From an uncultured Bacteroidota bacterium (lineage in GTDB: Bacteria > Bacteroidota > Bacteroidia > Chitinophagales > Chitinophagaceae): DNA of 5,902 nucleotides. The stretch covers positions 1 to 5,902 of the forward strand of contig CAMLKS010000171.1 of NCBI GenBank assembly GCA_946480675.1. The letters run 5' to 3'. Shown one piece after another: positions 1-5,902 of this stretch. Positions within the stretch are counted from its first letter, which is position 1. Every line of letters begins with the position of its first letter. The notes under the pieces were generated by a model that was given only the letters and a program-made list of their open reading frames with translations, had not been told where the DNA came from and made no database searches. The translations under genes were made by a program, and so were the position numbers.

Positions 1-752
1 GGGTCGGTAGCATACAGTACACCCTTCACCGCGGCAAAAGCCACGATTAATGCCAGCACTATTGGCCATATAAAAAGCAGGCGTTCACGAAATGTGCGCT
101 TACCATAAAAAAAGCAGGTAAGTATATATACACCTGTTAGCAGAAAAGATACTGCCAGAAAATACGGATGTATAAATGCTATGACGAAACCGAACACAGC
201 CACGTACACCGCATAACGCCAGTGCGGTGTACTATCATACCGCGCCAGCCAATACCACAACATAGGGATGGTACACAACATGCCCAAACCGAAATGGCCA
301 CCCAATCGCGTTTGCTGGGGAGAAAGAATAATAACAAGCCCCGCAAAAACAATGGCCCACCACGACTTTACACCAAAATGCACAAAAAGCTTATACACAT
401 AAAAAATGCCGAGCCCATAACCAAGGGCAAGCGTGACATAAAATGCTGCTACAATCGTATCGTGCTGCAGGTGAAAGGTATCTCTCATCCATATTACAAG
501 CGTGGAAAGCGCAGGCATGCCATCTGTATATATGGCATGCTCCCCGTAGGGATAGTTCATACCTGTAAACCAAAGGTTATTATCATACAGGGTATGATAC
601 AGGTAAGTGTAAAAGTTTTTTATGGAATCGCCATCGAGGCCAATAATCACATGCGATGGCTCCAGCACCATATTGGTGAGCACAAGGGTGGTGAGCAGGG
701 CGGCAAAGGCCATTGCTGCCAATGACCATTTATATCGTTGCCATGGGTTCAT
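1..752 (-). CDS. Polytopic membrane protein, GT-C glycosyltransferase-like (3' end outside window)
   Basis: I translated this frame by hand from the ATG at 752; it stays open for 250 codons to the window edge, so the C-terminus is missing. The N-terminus (MNPWQRYKWS) leads into a hydrophobic helix at about residues 9-30. A long non-membrane loop at about 31-95 follows, carrying D40-G-D42, K45, N46 and the run GMNYPYGEH (64-72). Further hydrophobic segments lie near 100-122, 130-145, 155-171, 178-196, 197-216 and 226-246. One helix followed by a large loop with acidic residues near its start, then many helices, is the layout of GT-C enzymes, which transfer sugars from lipid-linked donors in the membrane. 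Similar GMNYPYGEH loops occur, from memory, in uncharacterised Bacteroidota membrane proteins. The ATG is 23 bp past the paaC stop on the same strand, so cotranscription is possible. The gene is real with good confidence; the glycosyltransferase role is inference and no substrate can be named. Confidence 0.7.
   Translation of the reverse strand, partial: MNPWQRYKWSLAAMAFAALLTTLVLTNMVLEPSHVIIGLDGDSIKNFYTYLYHTLYDNNLWFTGMNYPYGEHAIYTDGMPALSTLVIWMRDTFHLQHDTIVAAFYVTLALGYGLGIFYVYKLFVHFGVKSWWAIVFAGLVIILSPQQTRLGGHFGLGMLCTIPMLWYWLARYDSTPHWRYAVYVAVFGFVIAFIHPYFLAVSFLLTGVYILTCFFYGKRTFRERLLFIWPIVLALIVAFAAVKGVLYATD
515..540. repeat. Perfect 9-bp inverted repeat inside the membrane-protein gene
   Basis: The arms GCATGCCAT (515-523) and ATGGCATGC (532-540) are exact reverse complements around an 8-base spacer, and each includes the palindrome GCATGC. 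The repeat lies within codons for roughly residues 71-80 (EHAIYTDGMP), part of the conserved-looking loop, so protein coding may fully explain it. Roughly 0.5 such repeats are expected by chance in a window of this size. Confidence 0.5.
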
Positions 753-775
753 AGCTGTAAGATACTGCTATAATA

Positions 776-1603
776 TTACCACTCCATATTGGGGTATGCA
801 CGCTGCATAAACTGTAGCTCGGCCAGTATATAGCCCAGGTGCTCGCTATGGCGGCCATCTTTGCCACCGCTCTGCATCCATTTATTGGCAGGCTTTTCAA
901 GGGTAGCTTCCTGCAGTATGCCATCCACATGCGCATCCCACAGCGGTTTGATGGCAGCAACATCTACACCTATACCGGCTTCTGCCATTGCCTTATCGGC
1001 TGCGCTCATTTCAAACAGTTCTCCACTATATGCCCAGCGCTCGTTCAGCGCTGTTTGCATGCGCTCGTGGCTTTCTTCCGTGCCATCGCCCAGGCGTATT
1101 ATCCACTCGCTGCTCCAGCGCAGGTGATAGGTCACTTCCTTCAGCGATTTTTCTGCAATAGCTGCCAATACGGTGTCTTTGCTTTTTTGCAGTTCTTTAT
1201 AAAAATAGAAGTTGAAAACATCTGCAAAAAAAGACCGTACTACGGTATATGCCCAGTCTTTATTGGGCTGTTCTACCAGCAATACGTTCCTGAAATCCCA
1301 GCCATCGCGCAGGTAAGCCAGGTCATCTTCATCCAGGCTCTCTCCTTTATCTATCTTTTGCTGCAGCGCAGGGGAAGCAAATTGTTGTTTCTTTACCTCG
1401 GCAGGCATCAGGTTGAACTGTTCTGCCGCATGCTGGTAAAAGCTGCGCGCCTGCCCCAGGTGATCGAGCGCGGTATTGGTTAGCGCTATATCCTGCTCCA
1501 GCACCGGGCCGTGGCCACACCATTCACTGATGCGGTGCCCCAGTATCAGCGCATTATCTGCCAATTGCAGCGTGTATATTAGTTGATTCGTTGATTGGTT
1601 CAT
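776..1603 (-). CDS. paaC: 1,2-phenylacetyl-CoA epoxidase structural subunit PaaC
   Basis: This 275-residue protein is the ferritin-like PaaC subunit, which pairs with PaaA in the ring-1,2-phenylacetyl-CoA epoxidase. In the E. coli enzyme PaaC is structural and does not carry the active di-iron site. Recognisable family segments are SEWCGHGPVLEQDIALTN (26-43), LDHLGQAR (46-53), NVLLVEQPN (106-114), a KEVTYHLRWSSEW helix (155-167), LGDGTEES (171-178) and the C-terminal GGKDGRHSEHLG (246-257) ending in MEW. It is about 27 residues longer than E. coli PaaC (about 248), mostly because of an insert near residues 64-90. I chose the ATG at 1603 because MNQSTNQLIYTLQLADNAL aligns with the E. coli N-terminus; the frame also opens at 1636, but those 11 extra codons lie in an intergenic repeat. 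It follows paaB by 88 bp and precedes the membrane-protein gene by 23 bp. Confidence 0.95.
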   Translation of the reverse strand: MNQSTNQLIYTLQLADNALILGHRISEWCGHGPVLEQDIALTNTALDHLGQARSFYQHAAEQFNLMPAEVKKQQFASPALQQKIDKGESLDEDDLAYLRDGWDFRNVLLVEQPNKDWAYTVVRSFFADVFNFYFYKELQKSKDTVLAAIAEKSLKEVTYHLRWSSEWIIRLGDGTEESHERMQTALNERWAYSGELFEMSAADKAMAEAGIGVDVAAIKPLWDAHVDGILQEATLEKPANKWMQSGGKDGRHSEHLGYILAELQFMQRAYPNMEW

Positions 1604-1613
1604 TATTTCCAGA

Positions 1614-1682
1614 AATTTGGAATTGGGAATTTGCACCTGGGTTATGTTTTTACCTAATCCCTGATTCCAAATTCCTAATCCC
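1614..1682. repeat. Intergenic inverted and direct repeat between paaB and paaC
   Basis: Most of the 88-bp gap is a small repeat structure. AATTTGGAAT (1614-1623) followed by GGG (1625-1627) faces CCC (1659-1661) and ATTCCAAATT (1664-1673). This gives a 10-bp perfect stem plus 3 further G-C pairs, interrupted by a bulge of 1 versus 2 bases, around a loop of about 31 bases. CCTAATCCC also occurs twice in direct orientation, at 1653-1661 and 1674-1682, 21 bp apart. In the paa transcript the stem would end 10 bases before the paaC ATG. It could be a dispersed intergenic repeat, an mRNA structure setting paaC translation, or both. It is not a typical intrinsic terminator because no U-tract follows. 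Confidence 0.65.
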
Positions 1683-1691
1683 CAAAGAAAA

Positions 1692-2060
1692 CTACATATG
1701 CGTCAATTCATCGGGCAGGTTGTAGAACGTGGGGTGGCGATATACTTTATCGTTGGCCGGTTCATACATAGAGTCTGCCGTGGCAGGGTCTGAAGCATGG
1801 ATATATTTACTTTCCACTACCCATATGCTGATGCCTTCGAGCCTGCGGGTGTATACATCGCGCGCATTTTCTATAGCCATCTCTGCATCGGCTGCATGCA
1901 GGCTGCCTACATGTTTGTGATCAAGACCCGCTTTGCTGCGGATGAATACTTCCCACAGTGGCCATTCGGCAGCGGCATTGTGGTTGTTACCCTCTGTGCC
2001 ACCGGCTTGTTCTTTATCTCCGTAGTCTCCGTACAGGTTCTTATTTATAAACTGGTTCAT
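1692..2060 (-). CDS. paaB: 1,2-phenylacetyl-CoA epoxidase subunit PaaB
   Basis: PaaB is the small non-catalytic subunit that bridges PaaA-PaaC pairs in the phenylacetyl-CoA epoxidase; it carries no metal site. The 122-residue product has the family core from about residue 32: WPLWEVFIRSKAGLDHKHVG (33-52), SLHAADAEMAIENARDVYTR (53-72), SIWVVES (78-84) and the closing KVYRHPTFYNLPDELTHM (105-122), close to E. coli PaaB throughout. Residues 1-31 are an extra N-terminal segment rich in Asn, Gly, Asp and Ala, compared with about 95 residues in E. coli. The frame holds no later Met before the core, so the ATG at 2060 is the only ATG start in the gene. The gap to paaA is 8 bp (TACACAGG on the coding strand), consistent with one transcript and close translational linkage. 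Confidence 0.95.
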   Translation of the reverse strand: MNQFINKNLYGDYGDKEQAGGTEGNNHNAAAEWPLWEVFIRSKAGLDHKHVGSLHAADAEMAIENARDVYTRRLEGISIWVVESKYIHASDPATADSMYEPANDKVYRHPTFYNLPDELTHM

Positions 2061-2068
2061 CCTGTGTA

Positions 2069-3028
2069 TTATGCTGCAAGGTTATCTTTCTTATTTTCTT
2101 TACGGGCTTTGCGCTTTTTAGAATATGCCAGTGCTGCATCGCGCACCCACGCACCTTCTTCCCATGCTTTTTTACGTGTTTCCAGCCTTTCTTTATTGCA
2201 GGGGCCGTTGCCTTTCACCACATCCCAAAACTCATTCCAGTCTATAGCGCCGTAGTCATAATGGCCGCGTTCTTCATTCCACTTCAGGTCAGGGTCGGGT
2301 ATGGTCAGGCCTATTAGCTTAGCTTGTTCCACCGTTACATCTATAAACTTCTGGCGCAGCTCATCATTTGTGAAACGCTTGATACGCCAGCGCATGCTTT
2401 GTGCTGTGTTAGGACTGTTATCATCGGGCGGGCCAAACATCATGATAGATGGCCACCACCAGCGGTTCAGCGCATCTTGTGCCAGTTTCTTCTGCACATC
2501 GGTGCCATTGGCTAGTGCCATCATTATTTCATATCCCTGGCGCTGGTGAAAGCTTTCTTCCTTGCATACACGCACCATAGCACGTGCATACGGACCGTAT
2601 GATGTACGGCACAGCGGCACCTGGTTCATAATGGCAGCACCATCTACCAGCCAGCCTATAGCGCCCATATCGGCCCAGGTAAGGGTAGGGTAGTTGAATA
2701 TCGAAGAATATTTTGCTTTACCGGTATGTAGCTGGTCATACATCTCATCGCGGGTGATGCCCAACGTTTCGGCAGCGCTGTACAGGTACAAGCCATGGCC
2801 GCCTTCATCCTGCACCTTGGCCAGCAATACCGCTTTGCGGCGCAGGCTCGGGGCACGGGTTATCCAGTTGCCTTCGGGCAGCATACCTACTATCTCGCTA
2901 TGTGCGTGCTGCGATATCTGGCGGATGAGTGTTTTACGGTAATCATCCGGCATCCAGTCGCGCGGCTCTATAGCCACATCATTATCTATCTTCTCATCGA
3001 AGTGCTGCTGAAACGAATGCACTGTCAT
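2069..3028 (-). CDS. paaA: 1,2-phenylacetyl-CoA epoxidase catalytic subunit PaaA
   Basis: PaaA is the di-iron oxygenase subunit that epoxidises the ring of phenylacetyl-CoA, the first committed step of aerobic phenylacetate degradation. The 319-residue product matches E. coli PaaA (309) nearly end to end, for example [20 protein letters not shown] (24-43), [18 protein letters not shown] (49-66), [14 protein letters not shown] (107-120), [14 protein letters not shown] (139-152) and the tail [16 protein letters not shown]. All expected iron ligands are present: E45, E75-x-x-H78, D129 and E158-x-x-H161, equivalent to E42, E72, H75, D126, E155 and H158 of E. coli as I recall them; the neighbouring lysine K71 is kept. 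The frame opens at 3073, but I chose the ATG at 3028: [10 protein letters not shown] begins where the family does, and a candidate -7 promoter element lies between the two starts. The C-terminus is lysine-rich. The gene heads the paaABC set. Confidence 0.97.
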   Translation of the reverse strand: MTVHSFQQHFDEKIDNDVAIEPRDWMPDDYRKTLIRQISQHAHSEIVGMLPEGNWITRAPSLRRKAVLLAKVQDEGGHGLYLYSAAETLGITRDEMYDQLHTGKAKYSSIFNYPTLTWADMGAIGWLVDGAAIMNQVPLCRTSYGPYARAMVRVCKEESFHQRQGYEIMMALANGTDVQKKLAQDALNRWWWPSIMMFGPPDDNSPNTAQSMRWRIKRFTNDELRQKFIDVTVEQAKLIGLTIPDPDLKWNEERGHYDYGAIDWNEFWDVVKGNGPCNKERLETRKKAWEEGAWVRDAALAYSKKRKARKENKKDNLAA

Positions 3029-3050
3029 TTTATTAAGAATTTTAGGACTA

Positions 3051-3058
3051 CAAAGATA
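3051..3058 (-). promoter_or_regulatory. Candidate Bacteroidota -7 promoter element for paaABC
   Basis: On the coding strand this reads TATCTTTG, an exact fit to the Bacteroidota -7 consensus TAnnTTTG. It lies 22 bases before the chosen paaA ATG, which would give an A/T-rich leader of roughly 15-18 bases. I see no good -33 TTG at the usual spacing: the nearest TTG triplets are about 12 and 27 bases upstream. The match is therefore one-sided. If used, it excludes the alternative paaA start at 3073, which lies upstream of it. Confidence 0.5.
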
Positions 3059-3081
3059 ACATTTACGGCGCAAAGAAGTTT

Positions 3082-3095
3082 ATGACAACGGTCAT
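3082..3095. promoter_or_regulatory. Small palindrome, possible operator upstream of paaA
   Basis: ATGAC (3082-3086) and GTCAT (3091-3095) form an exact inverted repeat around AACG. It lies just past the sprA stop codon and about 24 bases upstream of the candidate -7 element, a position where a repressor or activator could act. Its size would suit a dimeric regulator such as a TetR-type protein, a family known to control phenylacetate genes in other bacteria. Five-base arms are short and may be chance. Confidence 0.25.
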
Positions 3096-3099
3096 GCTC

Positions 3100-5902
3100 C
3101 TATTGTGCAAATATGAAGCGCAATGTGACCCCTGCACGTGTGGTAGTGATTGGATATGAGCTGGATATATATGGAATACTCTGCCTGCGATCGTAGAAGA
3201 AACGCAGGGTCAGCCTGTCGCTCACAATATAGTCTATAGAGGGCGATATGGTAATCACCTTCTGCCCGCGCGTAGTGATGTTTACATTCTGCGCCAGGTA
3301 GTTATTGCTGCTCTTATCATCGCGCAGGCCTACATCCATTTTTATGTTCAGGTCATTATTCAGCTTCTTCACACCAAACACCTCAAATGGCAATACCAAT
3401 CCACGCACGCGGTAGCCGGCACCTATCACATATTCTGTGCTGTAGGTTTCGCTCACCTGGTAATCTACCATGCTCAGGCTCACGGTGCGTGTTTTACGGA
3501 AGTCGAACCGGAAGGTCATATTGTTGCGGAACGAAGCATCGAAACCAAACATCGGGTTCAGCGATTCCGTTATCGTTACGTTCGGCACCTGGTAGAAGGG
3601 TACGAAGTTGCCGGAGTTGGAATCGATGAACGACGGGAAACCAACGCTGTAAATATCCTGGTAGAACAGTGCTGATACAAAACTGTTCATAGACAGCGTA
3701 CCTGTATAAGCATGGTTGATAACCAGGTTATTCATCACCTCGGCAATGGCCGGTATCTTGGTAAGGCCGGTATAGGCTACCCGCCAGTTGGGCATCGGCA
3801 CATAATTGCGGAACGGGTTGCTGCGGATGTTTTTATTACGCTGGTCGATAAGGCCTACATCATTGGCACTCTTACCGGTATAAGCAGCCAGGAATGATGG
3901 CACCAGTACATCCTGAGAGTAGCCGGTGTACCCTTTTTTGTAATTAGGGTCGTTCGGGTCGTCTACACCGTTACTATACGGGTTGCTGCGGCTCAACCTT
4001 TCAGACACTACTTTCCTGTTCTCCATAAACTGCCTGAACGGCCCGCTATTCACATCCGATTTGTTGAACAGTGTTTTCAATCCTATAAATGAGGAAGTGA
4101 AAGACCCACTCTCGTACGGGTTATTGTGCGTAAAGTCGCCAACGCCTGTAAGGGTTGTATCCTTAAACAGTTCGCTATGGGTTTTGCTGAACGAACGTGT
4201 TACGGTAAAGTCTATCCTGAAATCTTTGATAGGTTCTACGGTAGTTGTAATATTCAGCGTTTGCGCATACTGCTGCTGAAACTGTGCATTGAAGAGGCTA
4301 TCGCGGCTGAGGCGGCCGGCGTAGGCCTGTTTTTCCAGCCAGCTTCTATCGGGCTGCATACCATATACAAAGTCGAAACCCGGTGCCCCGCTCGATGTAT
4401 TGATTCCTAGTATATTGGTACTATCCATATAGCCCGGTAGTGTAGCGCCTGCGTTCTCACTATAGTTCACCGTAGTACGTTTCACCATCGTCAGCAGCCT
4501 GCCGCCAAAGCGTTCTATGTCTGTCACCTGCGGTGTACTATTGCGGCGCTGCTGGCGTGCCAGTTTCCTTTCTTTTTTACGCTTCGCCTTATCGGCTTTT
4601 GCCTTGGCTATTTCCTGTGCCTTCAGCAGCTTGCGCATTGAGTCCAGTTGCTTATCGCTCATCTTACCGGCCATGGCAGCTATGGTCTTCTCCAGCTCGG
4701 TAGAATCGTCTTTCTTAACCACATCGGTTTTAACCGGTGTCTTCGGTTTATCCAGTGATGGCTTGTCTTTGCCACGCAGGTCTTTCACCGTTTTACCATT
4801 ATCGGGTGCCAGGCCGGGCTTATTGCCATCTTTATCGTCTTTGCCGTTTTTAATTTTGGGTGGCTTAGGCTGGTTCACAGCACGCAGCCAGCGGTTCTTA
4901 TTATATAGCTGTGTAAACTGCAGTTCTAAATTAGCTTGTTTGGTTTGCGTATTGCCGATGGTATTACCCAGGCCACGCGCCAGTTGCGATGCCGCTGTCC
5001 ATGAATAGGTAGAACCGTATTGCAGGCGCAGGTTGGTCCAGTCTGTTATCGGCAGCTTTTGCAGCGGCAGGTTATAGCTGGCGTTGAAAGATTGGGTATA
5101 GAATGTATTACGCCCGAAGGTTTTTATTTTATCCCAAAGCGAATCGCGTTTCTCTCCATTATCTATCCTGCCATACGGCTCATCAATACGTGAAGTATTC
5201 GTTGCCTTATAGTCGAAAGACAGGGAACGTGTCAACTCCCAACGCAGGGTATAATCGCGTATCCACGTAAAGTTTTTATAGAAGGTTGGCGGTATGGCAA
5301 TGATATCGCCCGTTATGTTGCGCACTTTTGTTTCGTTCACAATACGGTTCATATCCGTACGGAAGGTAAAGTTGGCCGGCAACAGATTCAGGTTGAAGTC
5401 TTTTATCAAAGACATCCATTTCGATTTCGATTTGATAACATGCTTGAATGGCTCTATCGATTTCGACTTGATGCTATACGTATAACCTAAACCTAATTTA
5501 TGGTTCAGCAATTCATCGCTTTCTATGGTAGGATTGCGTTTGAACTGGCGGTTGTAAGCATAGCTCACATCAAAGTTCTTCACGCTCCACGGCATTGTTT
5601 TGGCAGATGGTTTTTCAGGATTGCCCAATACCCGTACGTTAGAAAAATTGACACTGGTAATGGATGTATAATCCTGTGCAGCTTTGCGTATAGAATCGCG
5701 CTGTGTAGCATCGCGTGCAGCATTCAGTTTATCGCCATATTTCACATCCAGGTCGAAAGGGTCGTATTGCGGGTTGCTGATATTTTCAGAATAACCTACA
5801 AACACCGGTAGCTGTACACCCCATTTCTTAGGCATCAGCTTACCCATATTCAGGTTGGTAGATGCATTGTATTGATAGTAGTTATCGCGGAAGCGCTGGT
5901 TC
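3100..5902 (-). CDS. sprA: SprA, type IX secretion outer-membrane translocon (C-terminal part, 5' end outside window)
   Basis: SprA is the very large outer-membrane beta-barrel (about 2400 residues, 36 strands in Flavobacterium johnsoniae) through which type IX secretion cargo and gliding adhesins cross the outer membrane. Here 933 residues are visible; the frame is open at the right edge, so the N-terminal majority is outside. Translation from the edge gives NQRFRDNYYQYNASTNLNMG, and an internal ATG at 5847 is not the start. Family features are PKKWGVQLPVFVGYSENISN near residues 24-43, alternating polar/aromatic strand patterns throughout, the TRSFSKTHSELFK strand near 568-580, SLSMVDYQVSETYSTEYVIG near 808-827, and the closing SYPITTTRAGVTLRF strand. 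The final strand ends RFIFAQ, not in an aromatic residue as many barrels do. Residues about 344-456 are a lysine-rich insert (separate entry). The TAG stop is 71 bp before paaA; I see no terminator hairpin, so read-through into paaA is possible. Confidence 0.93.
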   Translation of the reverse strand, partial: NQRFRDNYYQYNASTNLNMGKLMPKKWGVQLPVFVGYSENISNPQYDPFDLDVKYGDKLNAARDATQRDSIRKAAQDYTSITSVNFSNVRVLGNPEKPSAKTMPWSVKNFDVSYAYNRQFKRNPTIESDELLNHKLGLGYTYSIKSKSIEPFKHVIKSKSKWMSLIKDFNLNLLPANFTFRTDMNRIVNETKVRNITGDIIAIPPTFYKNFTWIRDYTLRWELTRSLSFDYKATNTSRIDEPYGRIDNGEKRDSLWDKIKTFGRNTFYTQSFNASYNLPLQKLPITDWTNLRLQYGSTYSWTAASQLARGLGNTIGNTQTKQANLELQFTQLYNKNRWLRAVNQPKPPKIKNGKDDKDGNKPGLAPDNGKTVKDLRGKDKPSLDKPKTPVKTDVVKKDDSTELEKTIAAMAGKMSDKQLDSMRKLLKAQEIAKAKADKAKRKKERKLARQQRRNSTPQVTDIERFGGRLLTMVKRTTVNYSENAGATLPGYMDSTNILGINTSSGAPGFDFVYGMQPDRSWLEKQAYAGRLSRDSLFNAQFQQQYAQTLNITTTVEPIKDFRIDFTVTRSFSKTHSELFKDTTLTGVGDFTHNNPYESGSFTSSFIGLKTLFNKSDVNSGPFRQFMENRKVVSERLSRSNPYSNGVDDPNDPNYKKGYTGYSQDVLVPSFLAAYTGKSANDVGLIDQRNKNIRSNPFRNYVPMPNWRVAYTGLTKIPAIAEVMNNLVINHAYTGTLSMNSFVSALFYQDIYSVGFPSFIDSNSGNFVPFYQVPNVTITESLNPMFGFDASFRNNMTFRFDFRKTRTVSLSMVDYQVSETYSTEYVIGAGYRVRGLVLPFEVFGVKKLNNDLNIKMDVGLRDDKSSNNYLAQNVNITTRGQKVITISPSIDYIVSDRLTLRFFYDRRQSIPYISSSYPITTTRAGVTLRFIFAQ
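4534..4872 (-). other. Lysine-rich, partly helical insert within SprA
   Basis: About 113 residues (visible residues roughly 344-456) break the beta-strand pattern. The first half is rich in Lys, Pro, Asp and Gly and looks disordered (for example QPKPPKIKNGKDDKDG). The second half, from about STELEKTIAAMAG to KKERKLARQQRR, is strongly helical and basic and may form a coiled coil. Strand-like sequence resumes at about DIERFGGRLLTMVKRTTVNY. I infer a large loop or turn projecting from the barrel. SprA proteins commonly carry a charged variable segment, so this is probably a lineage-variable form of a known feature. Confidence 0.7.
5421..5472. repeat. 16-bp near-exact direct repeat in sprA, 36-bp spacing
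   Basis: TCGATTTCGATTTGAT (5421-5436) recurs as TCGATTTCGACTTGAT (5457-5472), 15 of 16 bases identical. The spacing is 36 bp, exactly 12 codons, and both copies encode IKSKS on the minus strand (YSIKSKSIEPFKHVIKSKSK). It may be a small in-frame duplication in a strand-turn-strand region, or convergent codon use for a repeated basic motif. Confidence 0.6.

Noticed and set aside
515..540. 9-bp inverted repeat as a terminator or regulatory hairpin
   Set aside because: It is inside a coding region with no U-tract, and about 0.5 such repeats are expected by chance in this window; it is listed only as a repeat.
168..725. Plus-strand ORF of 185 codons
   Set aside because: It lies antisense to the membrane-protein gene, whose frame gives coherent transmembrane helices; the plus-strand product is Lys/His/Arg-rich with no domain character.
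839..1483. Plus-strand ORF of 214 codons with hydrophobic stretches
   Set aside because: It is entirely antisense to paaC, a clearly identified gene; the apparent membrane segments are the reverse-strand shadow of its codons.
1604..1636. Longer paaC start giving MQIPNSKFLEI at the N-terminus
   Set aside because: The extra codons come from the intergenic repeat, and the ATG at 1603 matches where the family begins.
1797..2255. Plus-strand ORF of 152 codons across paaB and the end of paaA
   Set aside because: It is antisense to two well-supported genes and has no recognisable family features.
3029..3073. Longer paaA start giving [15 protein letters not shown] at the N-terminus
   Set aside because: The candidate -7 element lies downstream of this start, and the family N-terminus begins at the ATG at 3028.
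3029..3099. Intrinsic terminator after sprA
   Set aside because: The only inverted repeat there has 5-bp arms and no following T-run on the coding strand.
4517..5008. Plus-strand ORF of 163 codons, Leu/Ser/Phe-rich with membrane-like segments
   Set aside because: It is the complement of the lysine-rich SprA insert; Lys codons read antisense give Leu/Phe-type codons, so the hydrophobicity is an artefact.

Overview
The window looks like chromosomal DNA of a Bacteroidota bacterium, most likely a Chitinophagaceae relative. The evidence is a SprA gene (found only in Bacteroidota with type IX secretion), start regions that are A/T-rich and lack clear Shine-Dalgarno sites, and a TAnnTTTG-type -7 promoter element upstream of paaA. 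The family-level assignment is inference from overall protein character.

All five genes lie on the minus strand, so transcription runs from high to low coordinates. From the right edge they are: the C-terminal 933 residues of SprA (5902 to 3100, 5' end outside the window); a 71-bp gap with a -7 promoter element and a small palindrome; paaA (3028-2069); paaB (2060-1692, 8 bp after paaA); an 88-bp gap with an AATTTGGAAT-type inverted and direct repeat; paaC (1603-776); and, 23 bp on, the first 250 codons of a polytopic membrane protein of GT-C-like layout (752 to 1, 3' end outside the window). No stretch over 300 bp lacks a gene. I see no tRNA, rRNA, CRISPR array, transposase, attachment site or convincing intrinsic terminator.

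PaaA, PaaB and PaaC are the oxygenase core of the ring-1,2-phenylacetyl-CoA epoxidase. PaaA carries the full set of di-iron ligands, PaaC is the ferritin-like structural partner and PaaB is the small bridging subunit. The maturation protein PaaD and reductase PaaE do not follow paaC here and must be encoded elsewhere if the pathway works. SprA is the giant outer-membrane translocon barrel of type IX secretion and has no evident functional link to the paa genes. The membrane protein is probably a cell-envelope glycosyltransferase-like protein.

No wholly new system is evident. The main points for a second look are the paaB-paaC intergenic repeat next to the paaC start, the candidate promoter and operator before paaA, the lysine-rich insert in SprA, the long N-terminal extension of PaaB, and the unidentified membrane protein.
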